Source: Actinomyces israelii DSM 43320 (GTDB lineage Bacteria; Actinomycetota; Actinomycetes; Actinomycetales; Actinomycetaceae). From it: 50,319 nucleotides of DNA. Each line of letters starts with the position of its first letter. The first letter of the stretch is position 1. Below the pieces are notes generated by a model, which worked only from the letters and a program-made list of their open reading frames with translations, did not search any database and was not told the origin of the DNA. Positions 11,265-20,261 of this stretch are shown one piece after another. The stretch lies in assembly GCF_000711965.1 (NCBI RefSeq), contig NZ_KL544003.1:1-50319 (forward strand), written 5' to 3'. The translations under genes were made by a program, and so were the position numbers.

Positions 11265-13355
11265 TCAGAGGGGTTTGACGTGCAGGACGTGCGCGACTCG
11301 ACCGGCGAAGGGGTCGAAGCGCACGTAGTTGGTGCCGCTCCACTCGAAGCTGTCACCGGTGAGCTCGTCGGTCACCCGCAGGCAGGGGAGCGAGCCGTCG
11401 GTGTCCGCGGGCAGGCCCAGCTGCGGCAGGTTGAGGTAGACCTCGCCCTCGCGGATGTTGTGCGGATCCAGGTTGACCACGGTCAGCACGATGTCGTCCC
11501 TGCCCGTGGGGGAGTGCGCGGCGTCGACCCGCTTGGAGTAGGCGATGAGGGTGTCGTCGCTCGTGCCGTGGAACCAGATGTCGCGCAGCTGGCGCAGGGC
11601 GGGGTGCGCGGCGCGAGCTGCGTTCAGACGCGTGAGCAGGGTCTCGATGCCGTTGGCGCGCGCGGCGGCGAAGTCGCGCGGCTTGTACTCGTACTTCTCG
11701 TTGTTGAGCTGCTCCTCGAAGCCGGGGCGCGGGGTCGACTCGGCCAGCTCGTAGCCGGAGTAGATGCCCCAGGTCGGGGACATGGTGGCCGCCAGGACCG
11801 CGCGCAGCTTGAAGGCCGCCACCTTCCCGTTGGTCATGAAGGGGGTGAGGATGTCGTGGGTGGTCGGCCAGAACGCGGGGCGCAGCACGTGGGCGGTCTC
11901 CTGGGAGAGCTCGACCAGGTAGTCGGTGAGCTCCTGCTTGGTGTTGCGCCATGCGAAGTAGGTGTAGGACTGGTGGAAGCCGATCTTGCCCAGGGTGCGC
12001 ATCATGGCCGGGCGGGTGAAGGCCTCGGCCAGGAAGAGCACCTCCGGGTTGGTGGAGCGGACCTCGCGGATGAGGCGCTGCCAGAAGGTCAGCGGCTTGG
12101 TGTGCGGGTTGTCGACGCGGAAGATCGTCACGCCGTGGCTGATCCAGGTGCGCACGACCTCCAGGATCGCGGCGTAGATGCCCTCCGGGTCGTTGTCGAA
12201 GTTCAGGGGATAGATGTCCTGGTACTTCTTGGGCGGGTTCTCCGCATAGGCGATCGAGCCGTCGGCCAGGACCGTGAACCACTCGGGGTGCTCCTTGACC
12301 CACGGGTGGTCAGGGGAGCACTGAAGGGCCAGGTCCAGGGCGACCTCCATGCCGAGCTCGCCGGCCCGGGCGACCAGGGCGTCGAAGTCGTCGAAGGTGC
12401 CCAGGTCGGGGTGGATGGCGTCGTGGCCGCCTTGCGGCGAGCCGATGCCGTAGGGGGAGCCGGGGTCGTCAGGGGCGGCGGTCAGGGCGTTGTTGCGGCC
12501 CTTGCGGTTGGTGGTGCCGATGGGGGAGACCGGGGTGAGGTAGAGGACGTCGAATCCCATGGAGGCGATGCGGTCGAGCCGCTCGGCGGCGGTGCGCAGG
12601 GTGCCGGTGTGCCAGTGGCCCTCGGAGTCGGAGCAGCTGCCCAACGAGCGCGGGAAGATCTCGTACCAGGAGCCGGCCAGGGCGCGGGAGCGGTCCACCT
12701 GGAGGGGGTAGGTGGCCGAGGGGGAGACGCAGTCGCGCAGCGGGAGCCGGTCCAGAGCGGTGACGACGGCGTCCGCCAGGCCGGCCTGCAGGCGCTCGTC
12801 CACGGAGTTGGCGGGGTTGCGCATCACCCACACGGCGGCATTGAGGGCCTCCACGCCCTCCTCGTCCCGGCCCGGCACCGCGGCCGCCCGGTCCAGGACG
12901 CGGGCGCCCTCCTCCAGCATGAGCTCGACGTCGATGCCGGCGGGGACCTTGATGCTGGCGGCGTGGGCCCACGTCGCGTAGGGGTCGGACCAGCCCTCGA
13001 CCCGCAGGCCCCAGTCGCCGGGGGCGTCGGCGGCCAGGCGGGCCTCGTAGCGGTCCAGGCCGGGCATGATCTCCACCATGCGGGCGCTGGGGCCGTCGGT
13101 GCCGTCGGGGCGCACGAGCACGGCGGTGGCGCCGAAGCGGTCGTGGCCCTCGCGGAAGACGGTGGCGCGGATCGGGATCACCTCGCCGGGCACGGCCTTG
13201 GCCGGCCAGCGCCCGTCCTCGACGACGGGGAAGACCTCGGTCACTGGAATACGGCCGATCGGCGCATACGGCGCCGGTTGCGGCGCGGCTGCGGCGGTGG
13301 CGGGGGCGGGGGCAGGGGGCTGGGGCGCGGCGTTGCGCGTGGTGTTCGCGGTCAC
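11265..13355 (-). CDS. glgE: alpha-1,4-glucan:maltose-1-phosphate maltosyltransferase
   Basis: 696 residues. GlgE transfers maltosyl units from maltose-1-phosphate to the end of a glucan chain. Seen: an Ala/Pro-rich first 30 residues, the N-terminal beta domain starting GRIPVTEVFPVVEDGRWPAK, then the GH13_3 barrel with ITIFRVDNPHTKP-type motif (here GVTIFRVDNPHTKP, nucleophile Asp near residue 413), LFLAEAFTRP (acid Glu) and ATMSPTWGIYSGYELAE. GTG 13355 is the start; TAGGCT at 13362-13367 lies 6 nt before it, so the message is probably leaderless. It is the first gene of the glgE-treS-mak-glgB operon. Confidence 0.97.
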   Translation of the reverse strand: MTANTTRNAAPQPPAPAPATAAAAPQPAPYAPIGRIPVTEVFPVVEDGRWPAKAVPGEVIPIRATVFREGHDRFGATAVLVRPDGTDGPSARMVEIMPGLDRYEARLAADAPGDWGLRVEGWSDPYATWAHAASIKVPAGIDVELMLEEGARVLDRAAAVPGRDEEGVEALNAAVWVMRNPANSVDERLQAGLADAVVTALDRLPLRDCVSPSATYPLQVDRSRALAGSWYEIFPRSLGSCSDSEGHWHTGTLRTAAERLDRIASMGFDVLYLTPVSPIGTTNRKGRNNALTAAPDDPGSPYGIGSPQGGHDAIHPDLGTFDDFDALVARAGELGMEVALDLALQCSPDHPWVKEHPEWFTVLADGSIAYAENPPKKYQDIYPLNFDNDPEGIYAAILEVVRTWISHGVTIFRVDNPHTKPLTFWQRLIREVRSTNPEVLFLAEAFTRPAMMRTLGKIGFHQSYTYFAWRNTKQELTDYLVELSQETAHVLRPAFWPTTHDILTPFMTNGKVAAFKLRAVLAATMSPTWGIYSGYELAESTPRPGFEEQLNNEKYEYKPRDFAAARANGIETLLTRLNAARAAHPALRQLRDIWFHGTSDDTLIAYSKRVDAAHSPTGRDDIVLTVVNLDPHNIREGEVYLNLPQLGLPADTDGSLPCLRVTDELTGDSFEWSGTNYVRFDPFAGRVAHVLHVKPL

Positions 13356-13361
13356 AGACCA

Positions 13362-13367
13362 AGCCTA
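13362..13367 (-). promoter_or_regulatory. glgE -10 box (leaderless start)
   Basis: On the minus strand TAGGCT is followed by six bases and the GTG start codon. There is no Shine-Dalgarno. This fits a -10 element with the transcription start at or within one base of the start codon, as in many actinobacterial genes. Confidence 0.6.
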
Positions 13368-13412
13368 CGGGCTCCCGCCCGTTGCGTCACTTCGGCCCGC
13401 ACGCTCCCCCCG

Positions 13413-13470
13413 CCGAGATCGGTCGAGTTCCGCACCGAGATCGGTTCACTTCCGGCTCGAAATCGGTTCA
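13413..13470 (-). repeat. 22-bp-period intergenic repeat, locus 3 (about three units)
   Basis: In the gap between the glgE start and trpS stop, in the reverse orientation to the other loci: 13413-13422 (partial), 13423-13444 and 13445-13466, then a degraded partial. Read on the minus strand the units carry CCGATTTCG or CCGATCTCG followed by CGGAA. It lies about 60-110 bases upstream of the glgE start. Confidence 0.8.
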
Positions 13471-13495
13471 CCCCGGCGCCGGGAGCGATGCGGCC

Positions 13496-14608
13496 TCAGT
13501 AGTCCATGCGCATGGCGGTGCGCACGGCCTCCAGTGTCCGGTCGGCCACCTCGTTGGCGCGGGCGTTGCCGGCGTGGAGGACGTCGAGCAGGTGTGCCTC
13601 GTCGTCGGCGAGCTCGGCGCGCCGCGCGCGGATCGGGGCGAGTAGCTCGTTGACGGCCTCGGTGGTGAGCCTCTTGAGCGCGCCCGCCCCGCCGTCGCCG
13701 ATGCGCTCGGCGATCTCCTCCGGGGCGCCGGCCCCGCACAGGGAGGCCATCATGAGCAGGTTGGACACCTCCGGGCGGGAGGCGGGGTCGTAGGTGATGC
13801 GCCGCTCGGAGTCCGTCTTGGCCTTCCTCAGGGCCCGGGCGGTCTCGTCGGCGCTCATGCGCAGCTCGATGGTGTTGCGGCGCGACTTGCTCATCTTCTC
13901 CCCGTCCAGGCCCAGCAGCACCGGCGCCTCCCCCAGCAGCGCCTCGGGGCGGCGGAAGACCGGGTGCTCCTTGACCGCCCGCCCGTAGCGCCTGTCGAAG
14001 CGCTGGGCGATCAGGCGCGCCTGCTCCAGGTGGGGGAGCTGGTCCTTGCCCACCGGCACCAGGTTCGCCTGACAGAAGAGGATGTCGGCCGCCTGGTGGA
14101 CCGGGTAGGTCAGCAGCAGCCCGCTCATGGCCCGTCCGTCGGTGGCCTCCTGCTCGGCCTTGACGGTCGGGTTGCGGTGGAGCTCGGCCTCGGTGACCAG
14201 CGACAGGAAGGGCAGCATGAGTTGGTTGGCCGCAGGCACGGCCGAGTGCGCGAAGATCGTCGAGCGCCGGGGGTCCACGCCGACCGCCAGGGTGTCCGCC
14301 ACGAGGGACAGGACGCGCTCGCGGATGGGGCCCACCCCGTCGCGGTCGGTGATGACCTGGTAGTCGGCCACGAGGATCCAGGTGTCGACGCCGCGGTCCT
14401 GGATCCTCCGCCAGGAGTCCATCGTCCCGAAGTAGTGGCCCAGGTGCATGTTGCCTGTGGGCCGTACGCCGGTGAGCATGCGGTAGCGGCCCGGGTTGAC
14501 ATCCAGGTCCGCCTTGATCTCGGCGGATCGGGCCAGCGAGCGGGCGAGGGAGGCGTCGTCGGCGGCGTTGGCCAGGGCCTCCTCGGCCGCGTTGGGGGTC
14601 TGCGTCAT
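13496..14608 (-). CDS. trpS: tryptophanyl-tRNA synthetase
   Basis: 370 residues. It charges tRNA-Trp with tryptophan in the cytoplasm (class Ic synthetase). Seen: RMLTGVRPTGNMHLGHYFG with the HIGH-type motif GHYFG region, then the Trp-specific DRDGVGPI and VPVGKDQLPHLEQAR region, and EKMSKSRRN as the KMSKS loop. The N-terminal 40 residues are a short helical extension. The start ATG has TAGGAT 6 nt upstream (14615-14620) and no Shine-Dalgarno, so it is probably leaderless. It is transcribed alone, towards the glucan cluster. Confidence 0.97.
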   Translation of the reverse strand: MTQTPNAAEEALANAADDASLARSLARSAEIKADLDVNPGRYRMLTGVRPTGNMHLGHYFGTMDSWRRIQDRGVDTWILVADYQVITDRDGVGPIRERVLSLVADTLAVGVDPRRSTIFAHSAVPAANQLMLPFLSLVTEAELHRNPTVKAEQEATDGRAMSGLLLTYPVHQAADILFCQANLVPVGKDQLPHLEQARLIAQRFDRRYGRAVKEHPVFRRPEALLGEAPVLLGLDGEKMSKSRRNTIELRMSADETARALRKAKTDSERRITYDPASRPEVSNLLMMASLCGAGAPEEIAERIGDGGAGALKRLTTEAVNELLAPIRARRAELADDEAHLLDVLHAGNARANEVADRTLEAVRTAMRMDY

Positions 14609-14614
14609 GGCCTC

Positions 14615-14620
14615 ATCCTA
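14615..14620 (-). promoter_or_regulatory. trpS -10 box (leaderless start)
   Basis: TAGGAT on the minus strand, six bases before the ATG at 14608, with no ribosome-binding site between. Same spacing as at glgE. Confidence 0.6.
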
Positions 14621-14747
14621 GGCCGGTCCCGGAGGCTCGGATGACGCGTCCGACGCCGACGACGCGCCCGACGCCGACGGCGCCGTCGCCCCGGGTCCGA
14701 ACGGCCCGGCCCGGTCCTCCCCGTCCTTCGCCGTCCCCGGCGGGGCG

Positions 14748-16499
14748 TCAGTCGTCCGTGGGCTGGGCGGCCAGGGCGCGCTCGACCTCCTGGCGCGCCT
14801 GCGTCACGCGCTCGGCGGTGAAGGCCTCCTCATGGGCCACCAGGGCCAGCCCGTTCAGGATCTCGGTGCCGTAGTGGTGTCCGTGGCCGTGGGGGACGTT
14901 CATGGCCCGCGGCAGGTCGGCGCTGACCTGGAAGAAGGTGATGTACGGCATCCAGCGCATGGCGGGGGAGCGGTCGGTGCTGGCCCGCTCCCGCAGCCAG
15001 TCGGGCTCGGGGGCGCGAATGAGCCGGGGCGACCACCACACCACCGGGTCGCTGGGGTGCTGGATGTAGAGGACGCGGCGGTCGCCCCAGGAGGCGTCCC
15101 CGACGAAGGTCTCCATCTCGTCGCGGTCCTGGGCGAAGCGGACCGTCAGCCCCGCCGAGTAGGTGGGATCCACCTCCCGGGTCCCCGGGTCCCGGCGGGC
15201 CACGAGATCGCTCCACAGCCGCGAGGAGTTGGGCGGCCCCACCCACAGGACGCCGTCGACGCTGCTCAGGACGTCGGACAGGTCGGAGAAGGCGGCCTCG
15301 CCCGCCACGACCCCGAGGGACTCCCCGTACAGCAGCAGTTTCGGACGGTCGTCCTGCGGCAGGGTCCGCCACCAGGCGACGACGGCCCTCACCAGCTCCC
15401 TGCCCGAGGAGCGCGCCTTGTCGGTGTCGGCGATGAACTGGACGCTCGAGGGCAGGTAGGAGTACTGGGCCGCGGCAATAGCCGTGTCGCCGTCGTAGAG
15501 GACCTCCAGGGACAGGGCCGCGATCGGGTCCGCCCAGCCGGTCCCGGTGGTGGGAGCGATCATGACGGCGGAGCGGGAGGCCGCCCCGGTGCGCTCCAGC
15601 TCATCGACCACCAGGGCGGCGCGCTCGGCGTCGGTGTCGGCGCTCTTGAGCCCGGCGTAGACGCGGATCGGCTCGACGGCGGGGCGCGAGGTGACCTCCT
15701 CCAGGCCCTGGGCGCTCAGGCCGCGCCCCACGAAGCGCTTGCCGTAGGCGCCCAGGGTCTCCCACGGCACCAGCGAGCCCGGCGACCCCGAGCGCTCGGC
15801 GGCCGTGGGCCGTTCGACGTTGGGGGGATCGGCGTCGTTGCGCACGGAGAAGGCCGCCTCCGCACCGCCGATGATCAGGCCCGGGATGGCCTGGTGGACC
15901 AGGGCGAAGACCAGCATGACCACGACGATCCAGGACGACACCGAGCGCACCGGCAGCGGCAGGCGCTGGGGGAGGCGGTCGCGCAGCCAGGTCTCCAGGT
16001 GCAGCAGGCAGCGGCCGATCGCGACCAGCAGCATCCACAGCCCGAAGCCGATGGGGAAGACCAGGAGGTACTGCGCCGGCGTGTAGGCCCGGGAGTCCGT
16101 CAGGGCGGCGACCTCCTGCTGCCAGCCGACCGCGCGCAGCAGGATCCCGTTGAGCGTCAAGATCACCGCCAGGCTCAGGGCGACTTCCACGCGCCGCCTC
16201 CACCTCGGCCACCACCTGGGCAGGCTCCGACCGCCGGCCTCCCACAGGACCCGGACCACCTTGCGGATCCAGGTGCGCCAGTTCCAGGAGACCCAGACCC
16301 CCAGCAGGTAGCCGGTTCCCGCGCACAGCCCGCAGGCCGCCCCCTGGAAGAGCAGGTCGCGGGGGAGCAGCGAGGGGGTCAGGGCCAGGACGAAGAACAC
16401 GGCGCCCAGGACGAGCCCGGCCGGGTCGGGGCGAAGGCGGTCCCAGAGGCGCGCGACGAGCAGCGGTCTGGACGGTGTCGGCGGTGTCGGAAGCTTCAC
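14748..16499 (-). CDS. multi-pass membrane alpha/beta-hydrolase family protein
   Basis: 583 residues, GTG start. The first 250 residues contain about five hydrophobic helices (LVLGAVFFVLALTPSLLP; LLFQGAACGLCAGTGYLLGV; VALSLAVILTLNGILL; YLLVFPIGFGLWMLLVAIG; SSWIVVVMLVFALVHQAIPG). The C-terminal half is an alpha/beta hydrolase with nucleophile elbow YGESLG (Ser at about residue 396) and a His-rich HGHGHHYGTEI near the end, matching the Abhydrolase_9 family with its own N-terminal membrane domain. Substrate is unknown; lipid or cell-envelope ester hydrolysis is a fair guess. It stands alone, with trpS downstream on the same strand and an ABC exporter diverging upstream. Confidence 0.85.
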   Translation of the reverse strand: MKLPTPPTPSRPLLVARLWDRLRPDPAGLVLGAVFFVLALTPSLLPRDLLFQGAACGLCAGTGYLLGVWVSWNWRTWIRKVVRVLWEAGGRSLPRWWPRWRRRVEVALSLAVILTLNGILLRAVGWQQEVAALTDSRAYTPAQYLLVFPIGFGLWMLLVAIGRCLLHLETWLRDRLPQRLPLPVRSVSSWIVVVMLVFALVHQAIPGLIIGGAEAAFSVRNDADPPNVERPTAAERSGSPGSLVPWETLGAYGKRFVGRGLSAQGLEEVTSRPAVEPIRVYAGLKSADTDAERAALVVDELERTGAASRSAVMIAPTTGTGWADPIAALSLEVLYDGDTAIAAAQYSYLPSSVQFIADTDKARSSGRELVRAVVAWWRTLPQDDRPKLLLYGESLGVVAGEAAFSDLSDVLSSVDGVLWVGPPNSSRLWSDLVARRDPGTREVDPTYSAGLTVRFAQDRDEMETFVGDASWGDRRVLYIQHPSDPVVWWSPRLIRAPEPDWLRERASTDRSPAMRWMPYITFFQVSADLPRAMNVPHGHGHHYGTEILNGLALVAHEEAFTAERVTQARQEVERALAAQPTDD

Positions 16500-16616
16500 G
16501 GATCGAGGTCCTCAGGGGTCGGCGGCTGAGGGCGAGGGGCCGGTGCCAAAGATATACGCGCCGTTCCGGGTCCTCCCTGATGCGTCTCAGGGTGGTGCCT
16601 GTGAAACACTCCCGCC

Positions 16617-17531
16617 ATGACCAGGCATGTGCAGGATGGTGACGGTCTCCTCGCGGGATACTCCGAGGAGGCCGATTCGTGGCGGCAGCGTGAGGAAGGA
16701 CGTGCGCATGGCCGCGGGGGCGCCGGCCTGGTCGAGCACGGAGCGGTCGACGACCCGGTCGTCACGGCTCGTGCCCTGACCAGGATCTTCGGCCGCGGGG
16801 AGAACGCCGTGACCGCGCTGGACAGGGTGGACGTCTCCATCGCCCGTGCTCGTTTCACAGCGATCATGGGACCCTCGGGATCGGGCAAGTCCACGCTCAT
16901 GCACTGCCTGGCCGGCCTGGAGTCCGCCACCTCCGGGACGATCACCCTGGACGGGCAGGAGATCACCTCCATGAGCCAGCGGCGCCTGACCAGGCTGCGC
17001 CGCGAGCGCATCGGCTTCGTCTTCCAGTCCTTCAACCTGGTCCCCTCCCTGACGGCCGGGGAGAACATCACCCTGCCCCTGGACATCGCCCGCCGGAAGG
17101 TCGAGCGCAGCCGCTTCGACCAGGTCGTCGAGGCGGTGGGGCTGTCCGACCGCCTGTCCCACCGGCCCGCCGAGCTCTCCGGCGGCCAGGTCCAGCGCAC
17201 CGCCTGCGCGCGCTCCCTCGTGGGCCGCCCCGCCGTCGTCTTCGCCGACGAGCCCACCGGGAACCTCGACTCCCGGGCCACCGAGCAGGTCCTGAGGGTC
17301 CTGCGCTCCAGCGTCGACGACTTCGACCAGAGCGTCGTCATGGTGACCCACGAGGCCGAGGCGGCGGCCTGGGCGGACACCGTGCTCTTCCTGCGCGACG
17401 GACGGGTCGTGGCGCAGATGGACGAGCCGGACCGCGACCGGGTCCTGGAGGCGCTGCACGACCTGGGCTCCCCCGAGGGCGGGAGCGTCGGGAGCAGGCG
17501 GCCCGCCGCCGCGCAGGGGCCGTCGCTGTGA
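16617..17531 (+). CDS. ABC transporter ATP-binding protein, MacB/LolD type
   Basis: 304 residues. Walker A GPSGSGKST, Q-loop FVFQSFNLVPSLT, signature LSGGQVQRTACARSL, Walker B VVFADEPTGNLDS and H-loop VMVTHEAEAAA are all intact. The first 48 residues are an extra hydrophilic segment, unusual in this family, so a later start at a GTG is possible. The stop overlaps the start of the permease by GTGA (17528-17531). It powers the neighbouring FtsX-type permease, as in MacB/LolCDE-like exporters. Substrate is unknown; antimicrobial peptides or lipoproteins are the usual cargoes of this class. Confidence 0.92.
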   Translation: MTRHVQDGDGLLAGYSEEADSWRQREEGRAHGRGGAGLVEHGAVDDPVVTARALTRIFGRGENAVTALDRVDVSIARARFTAIMGPSGSGKSTLMHCLAGLESATSGTITLDGQEITSMSQRRLTRLRRERIGFVFQSFNLVPSLTAGENITLPLDIARRKVERSRFDQVVEAVGLSDRLSHRPAELSGGQVQRTACARSLVGRPAVVFADEPTGNLDSRATEQVLRVLRSSVDDFDQSVVMVTHEAEAAAWADTVLFLRDGRVVAQMDEPDRDRVLEALHDLGSPEGGSVGSRRPAAAQGPSL

Positions 17532-20101
17532 TCCGGGTCGCTCTGCGCTCCGTGCGGGCCCATGCCGGACAGTTCCTGCTGACGGCGCTCGCCGTCGTCC
17601 TGGGCGTGACCTTCCTGTCTGGCACCCTCGCCCTGCGCGGCGTCCTGTCCGACACCTTCTCGGCGCTGATGTCCTCGACCATGACGGCCGACCTCTACGT
17701 GACGGGGCAGCCGATCAGCGGTGCGCAGTCCGGCGGCGGCAGCGGGGTCCTCACGGAGAAGATCGACGGGGCGGCGGCCGAGCAGATCGCCCGGGTCGAC
17801 GGCGTGCGCGCCGCCCACGCGGCCTCCTCGCTCAGCGGGACGCTCGTAGGGGCCGACGGCACGCCCGTGACCTCCACCGGCGCCCCGACGCTCATCGTCC
17901 CCGCCTTCCCCGACTTCCCGGGATGGCGGCTGGTCGCGGGCCGGGACCCCTCCGGGACCGGTGAGATCGCCCTGGAGTCGGACGCCCTGAGACGCTCGGG
18001 CCTGGCCGTCGGAGACCGCACGCACCTGGTCGTGGACGGCACCCCCTCCGAGGTGACGGTGGTCGGGGAGCTCACCTACGGCACCTCGATGGCCGGGGCC
18101 ACGATCGTGGCCGCGGACCCCGACTGGGTCATGGGGGTGGCCGCCCCGGACGGCAAGGTCGCCCAGATCGAGATCACCCTGGCTGACGGCGCCGACACCG
18201 CCGCCGTCAGCCGGCAGATCACGGACCTACTCCCCGACTCGGACCGCCTGCAGACCCGCGCCGAGCGCATCGACGAGCAGAACGCCTACGTCGAGTCCAT
18301 CCTCGGCTACGTCCAGACCTTCCTGCTGGTCTTCGTCGTCCTGGCGATGTTCGTCGGCTCGTTCATCATTATGAACACCTTCGCCATGAGCGTGCGCCAG
18401 CGCCAGAAGGAGTTCGCCCTCCTGCGGGCGGTCGGGGCCTCGCCCACGTCCGTGTTCGCCACGGTGCTGTTCCAGGCCATTGTCATCGGCCTGCTCGGGT
18501 CGCTCATCGGCGTCGCGGGCGGGGCCGGCCTGACCCGCCTCCTCGTGGCCGGCCTGGAGGCCTACGGCATGCCCCTGCCCGGCGGGGTGCCCATGACGAG
18601 GGGCGTCATCGCCGCATCCGTCGCCATCGGCCTGCTGGTGACCATCGTGGGCGCACTCCTGCCCGCGCGGGACGCCGCCCTCACCCCGCCGGTGGAGGCC
18701 ATGCGGGGGACCGCGGGTGCGCGCGAGAAGCCCCTGTGGGTCCGCGGCGCCGTCGGGGCGCTCCTGACGGCGGCGGGCCTGGCGGGCGTGGTCGCCGCCT
18801 GGACGGGCGACGACCTGCCCCATCGCACCGCCGTGCTGGGCGCGGGCGCGGGCGCCCTCGTGCTCGGGCTGCTCGTCTGCTCCCCGGTGCTCGCCCGCCA
18901 GTCCATCGCGGTCCTCGCCATGCCGCTGCGCCTCCTGCGCCCCGTCGGGCGCCTGGCGGCCCGCAACCTCGCGGCGGCGCCCCGCCGGACGGCCGCGACC
19001 TCGGCGGCGCTGGTGATCGGCGCGGCGCTCGTGTGCGCCGGGACGATCATCGCCTCCTCCATGCAGGCCTCGATCACCGACATCGTCAACGACTCCATGC
19101 GGGCCGACCTCCTGGTGAGAGCAACCGCGACATCGGGTCGGCTCACCCCCCTGCCCGCCGAGATGACCGAGCAGATCAACGCGCTCGACGGCGTGAAGGA
19201 GACCACCGGCTACACCGCGTACTCGGTGTCCACCACCCTGCCGGACGGCACCGAGAACGTGGGCTACATGGTCGCCGTCGACCCGCAGCGCTACCCCGAC
19301 TTCTACGACCCGAACGTGACCGCCGGCTCGCTGGACTCCCTGGACGACGCGCACGTGGCGGCCTTCGCCGACTCCGGCCTGCAGCTCGGCGACCAGGTCG
19401 CGGTCACCGGACCGGCGGGCTCCGTGACGGCCACCGTCTCGGCGGTCGCCGACTCCAAGGGGCTGACCGGCACCCTCTACGCCACCCCCGAGGTCGCGGC
19501 AGCCGTCGGCTCGTGGACCGCCCCGGCGCCGACCGACCCGCAGGAGGTCCTGAGCTCCCCGCAGGGTCTGTTCGTCTCCCTGGCCGACGGGGCCGACATG
19601 GGCACCGTGCAGTCCCAGATCCAGGAGATCGTGGCCCCGGCGTACGTCTTCGAGGTCCTGGACGCCGATGAGCTCTCCGACCAGGTCGGCCAGATGGCCG
19701 ACCAGATGCTCGCCGTCCTCTACGCGCTGCTGGGCCTGTCCCTGGTCATCGCCGTCCTCGGCATCGTCAACACCCTCGTCCTGTCGGTCAGCGAGCGAAC
19801 CCGCGAGATCGGGCTCATGCGCGCCGTCGGCCTGGGCCGGGCCCAGGTGGCAGGCGAGATCCTGTGCGAGTCCGTCCTCACCGCCGTCTACGGCACCGTC
19901 CTGGGCGGGGCCACCGGCGTGCTGCTGGCCGGGGCCCTGCGCTCGGTCCTGGCCGACCGGGGTCTGACCGAGCTGGCCATCCCCTGGCCCCAGCTGGCGG
20001 TCATGCTCGCGGCGGCCGTCGTCGTCGGCGCTCTCGCCGCCCTGTGGCCGGCGCTGCGCGCCGTCCGGCTGCCGGTCCTGAGGGCCATCGCCACCGAGTG
20101 A
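17528..20101 (+). CDS. FtsX/MacB-type ABC transporter permease
   Basis: 857 residues. One N-terminal membrane helix (residues 10-35), a large extracytoplasmic domain (to about 255), then three helices of a first FtsX domain containing QKEFALLRAVGASP. A second half repeats this: two helices near 400-470, another extracytoplasmic domain, and a C-terminal FtsX domain with SERTREIGLMRAVGLGRAQV. This two-FtsX layout is typical of actinobacterial exporters of the MacB/YknZ-like group. GTG start overlaps the ATPase stop. Works with that ATPase as a mechanotransmission-type exporter; cargo unknown. Confidence 0.92.
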   Translation: MIRVALRSVRAHAGQFLLTALAVVLGVTFLSGTLALRGVLSDTFSALMSSTMTADLYVTGQPISGAQSGGGSGVLTEKIDGAAAEQIARVDGVRAAHAASSLSGTLVGADGTPVTSTGAPTLIVPAFPDFPGWRLVAGRDPSGTGEIALESDALRRSGLAVGDRTHLVVDGTPSEVTVVGELTYGTSMAGATIVAADPDWVMGVAAPDGKVAQIEITLADGADTAAVSRQITDLLPDSDRLQTRAERIDEQNAYVESILGYVQTFLLVFVVLAMFVGSFIIMNTFAMSVRQRQKEFALLRAVGASPTSVFATVLFQAIVIGLLGSLIGVAGGAGLTRLLVAGLEAYGMPLPGGVPMTRGVIAASVAIGLLVTIVGALLPARDAALTPPVEAMRGTAGAREKPLWVRGAVGALLTAAGLAGVVAAWTGDDLPHRTAVLGAGAGALVLGLLVCSPVLARQSIAVLAMPLRLLRPVGRLAARNLAAAPRRTAATSAALVIGAALVCAGTIIASSMQASITDIVNDSMRADLLVRATATSGRLTPLPAEMTEQINALDGVKETTGYTAYSVSTTLPDGTENVGYMVAVDPQRYPDFYDPNVTAGSLDSLDDAHVAAFADSGLQLGDQVAVTGPAGSVTATVSAVADSKGLTGTLYATPEVAAAVGSWTAPAPTDPQEVLSSPQGLFVSLADGADMGTVQSQIQEIVAPAYVFEVLDADELSDQVGQMADQMLAVLYALLGLSLVIAVLGIVNTLVLSVSERTREIGLMRAVGLGRAQVAGEILCESVLTAVYGTVLGGATGVLLAGALRSVLADRGLTELAIPWPQLAVMLAAAVVVGALAALWPALRAVRLPVLRAIATE

Positions 20102-20200
20102 GCACTGGAAGTGATTCCAAGGGGTGCGGAGCTCGCCGGACGGAGTGCGCTCACGTTCCGGCTCGACACCGGCCGGCAGGGCCGGCGCGGAGGGGCTGCC

Positions 20201-20206
20201 TACCAT
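20201..20206 (+). promoter_or_regulatory. candidate -10 box of rnz
   Basis: TACCAT fits TANNNT, 32 bases before the first ATG with a Shine-Dalgarno (20238). Position allows a short leader that includes AAGGAG at 20226-20231. Confidence 0.35.
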
Positions 20207-20237
20207 GGGTCCCGCCATCGGGAAGAAGGAGACCGGC

Positions 20238-20261
20238 ATGGACGACGAGGCGGCACCGTGA
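20238..20261 (+). CDS. seven-codon leader ORF coupled to rnz
   Basis: ATG at 20238 has the best Shine-Dalgarno in the region (AAGGAG, six bases upstream) and opens a seven-residue frame, MDDEAAP, whose TGA (20259-20261) overlaps the rnz GTG by GTGA. Either it is a real leader peptide that feeds ribosomes into rnz, or it is chance and rnz uses GAGG 7 nt before its GTG. The first reading explains the strong site better. Confidence 0.35.
   Translation: MDDEAAP

Noticed and set aside
7772-11356. Long minus frame joining mak with upstream sequence
   Set aside because: The upstream half lies out of frame across treS; mak starts at 9307 with a ribosome site.
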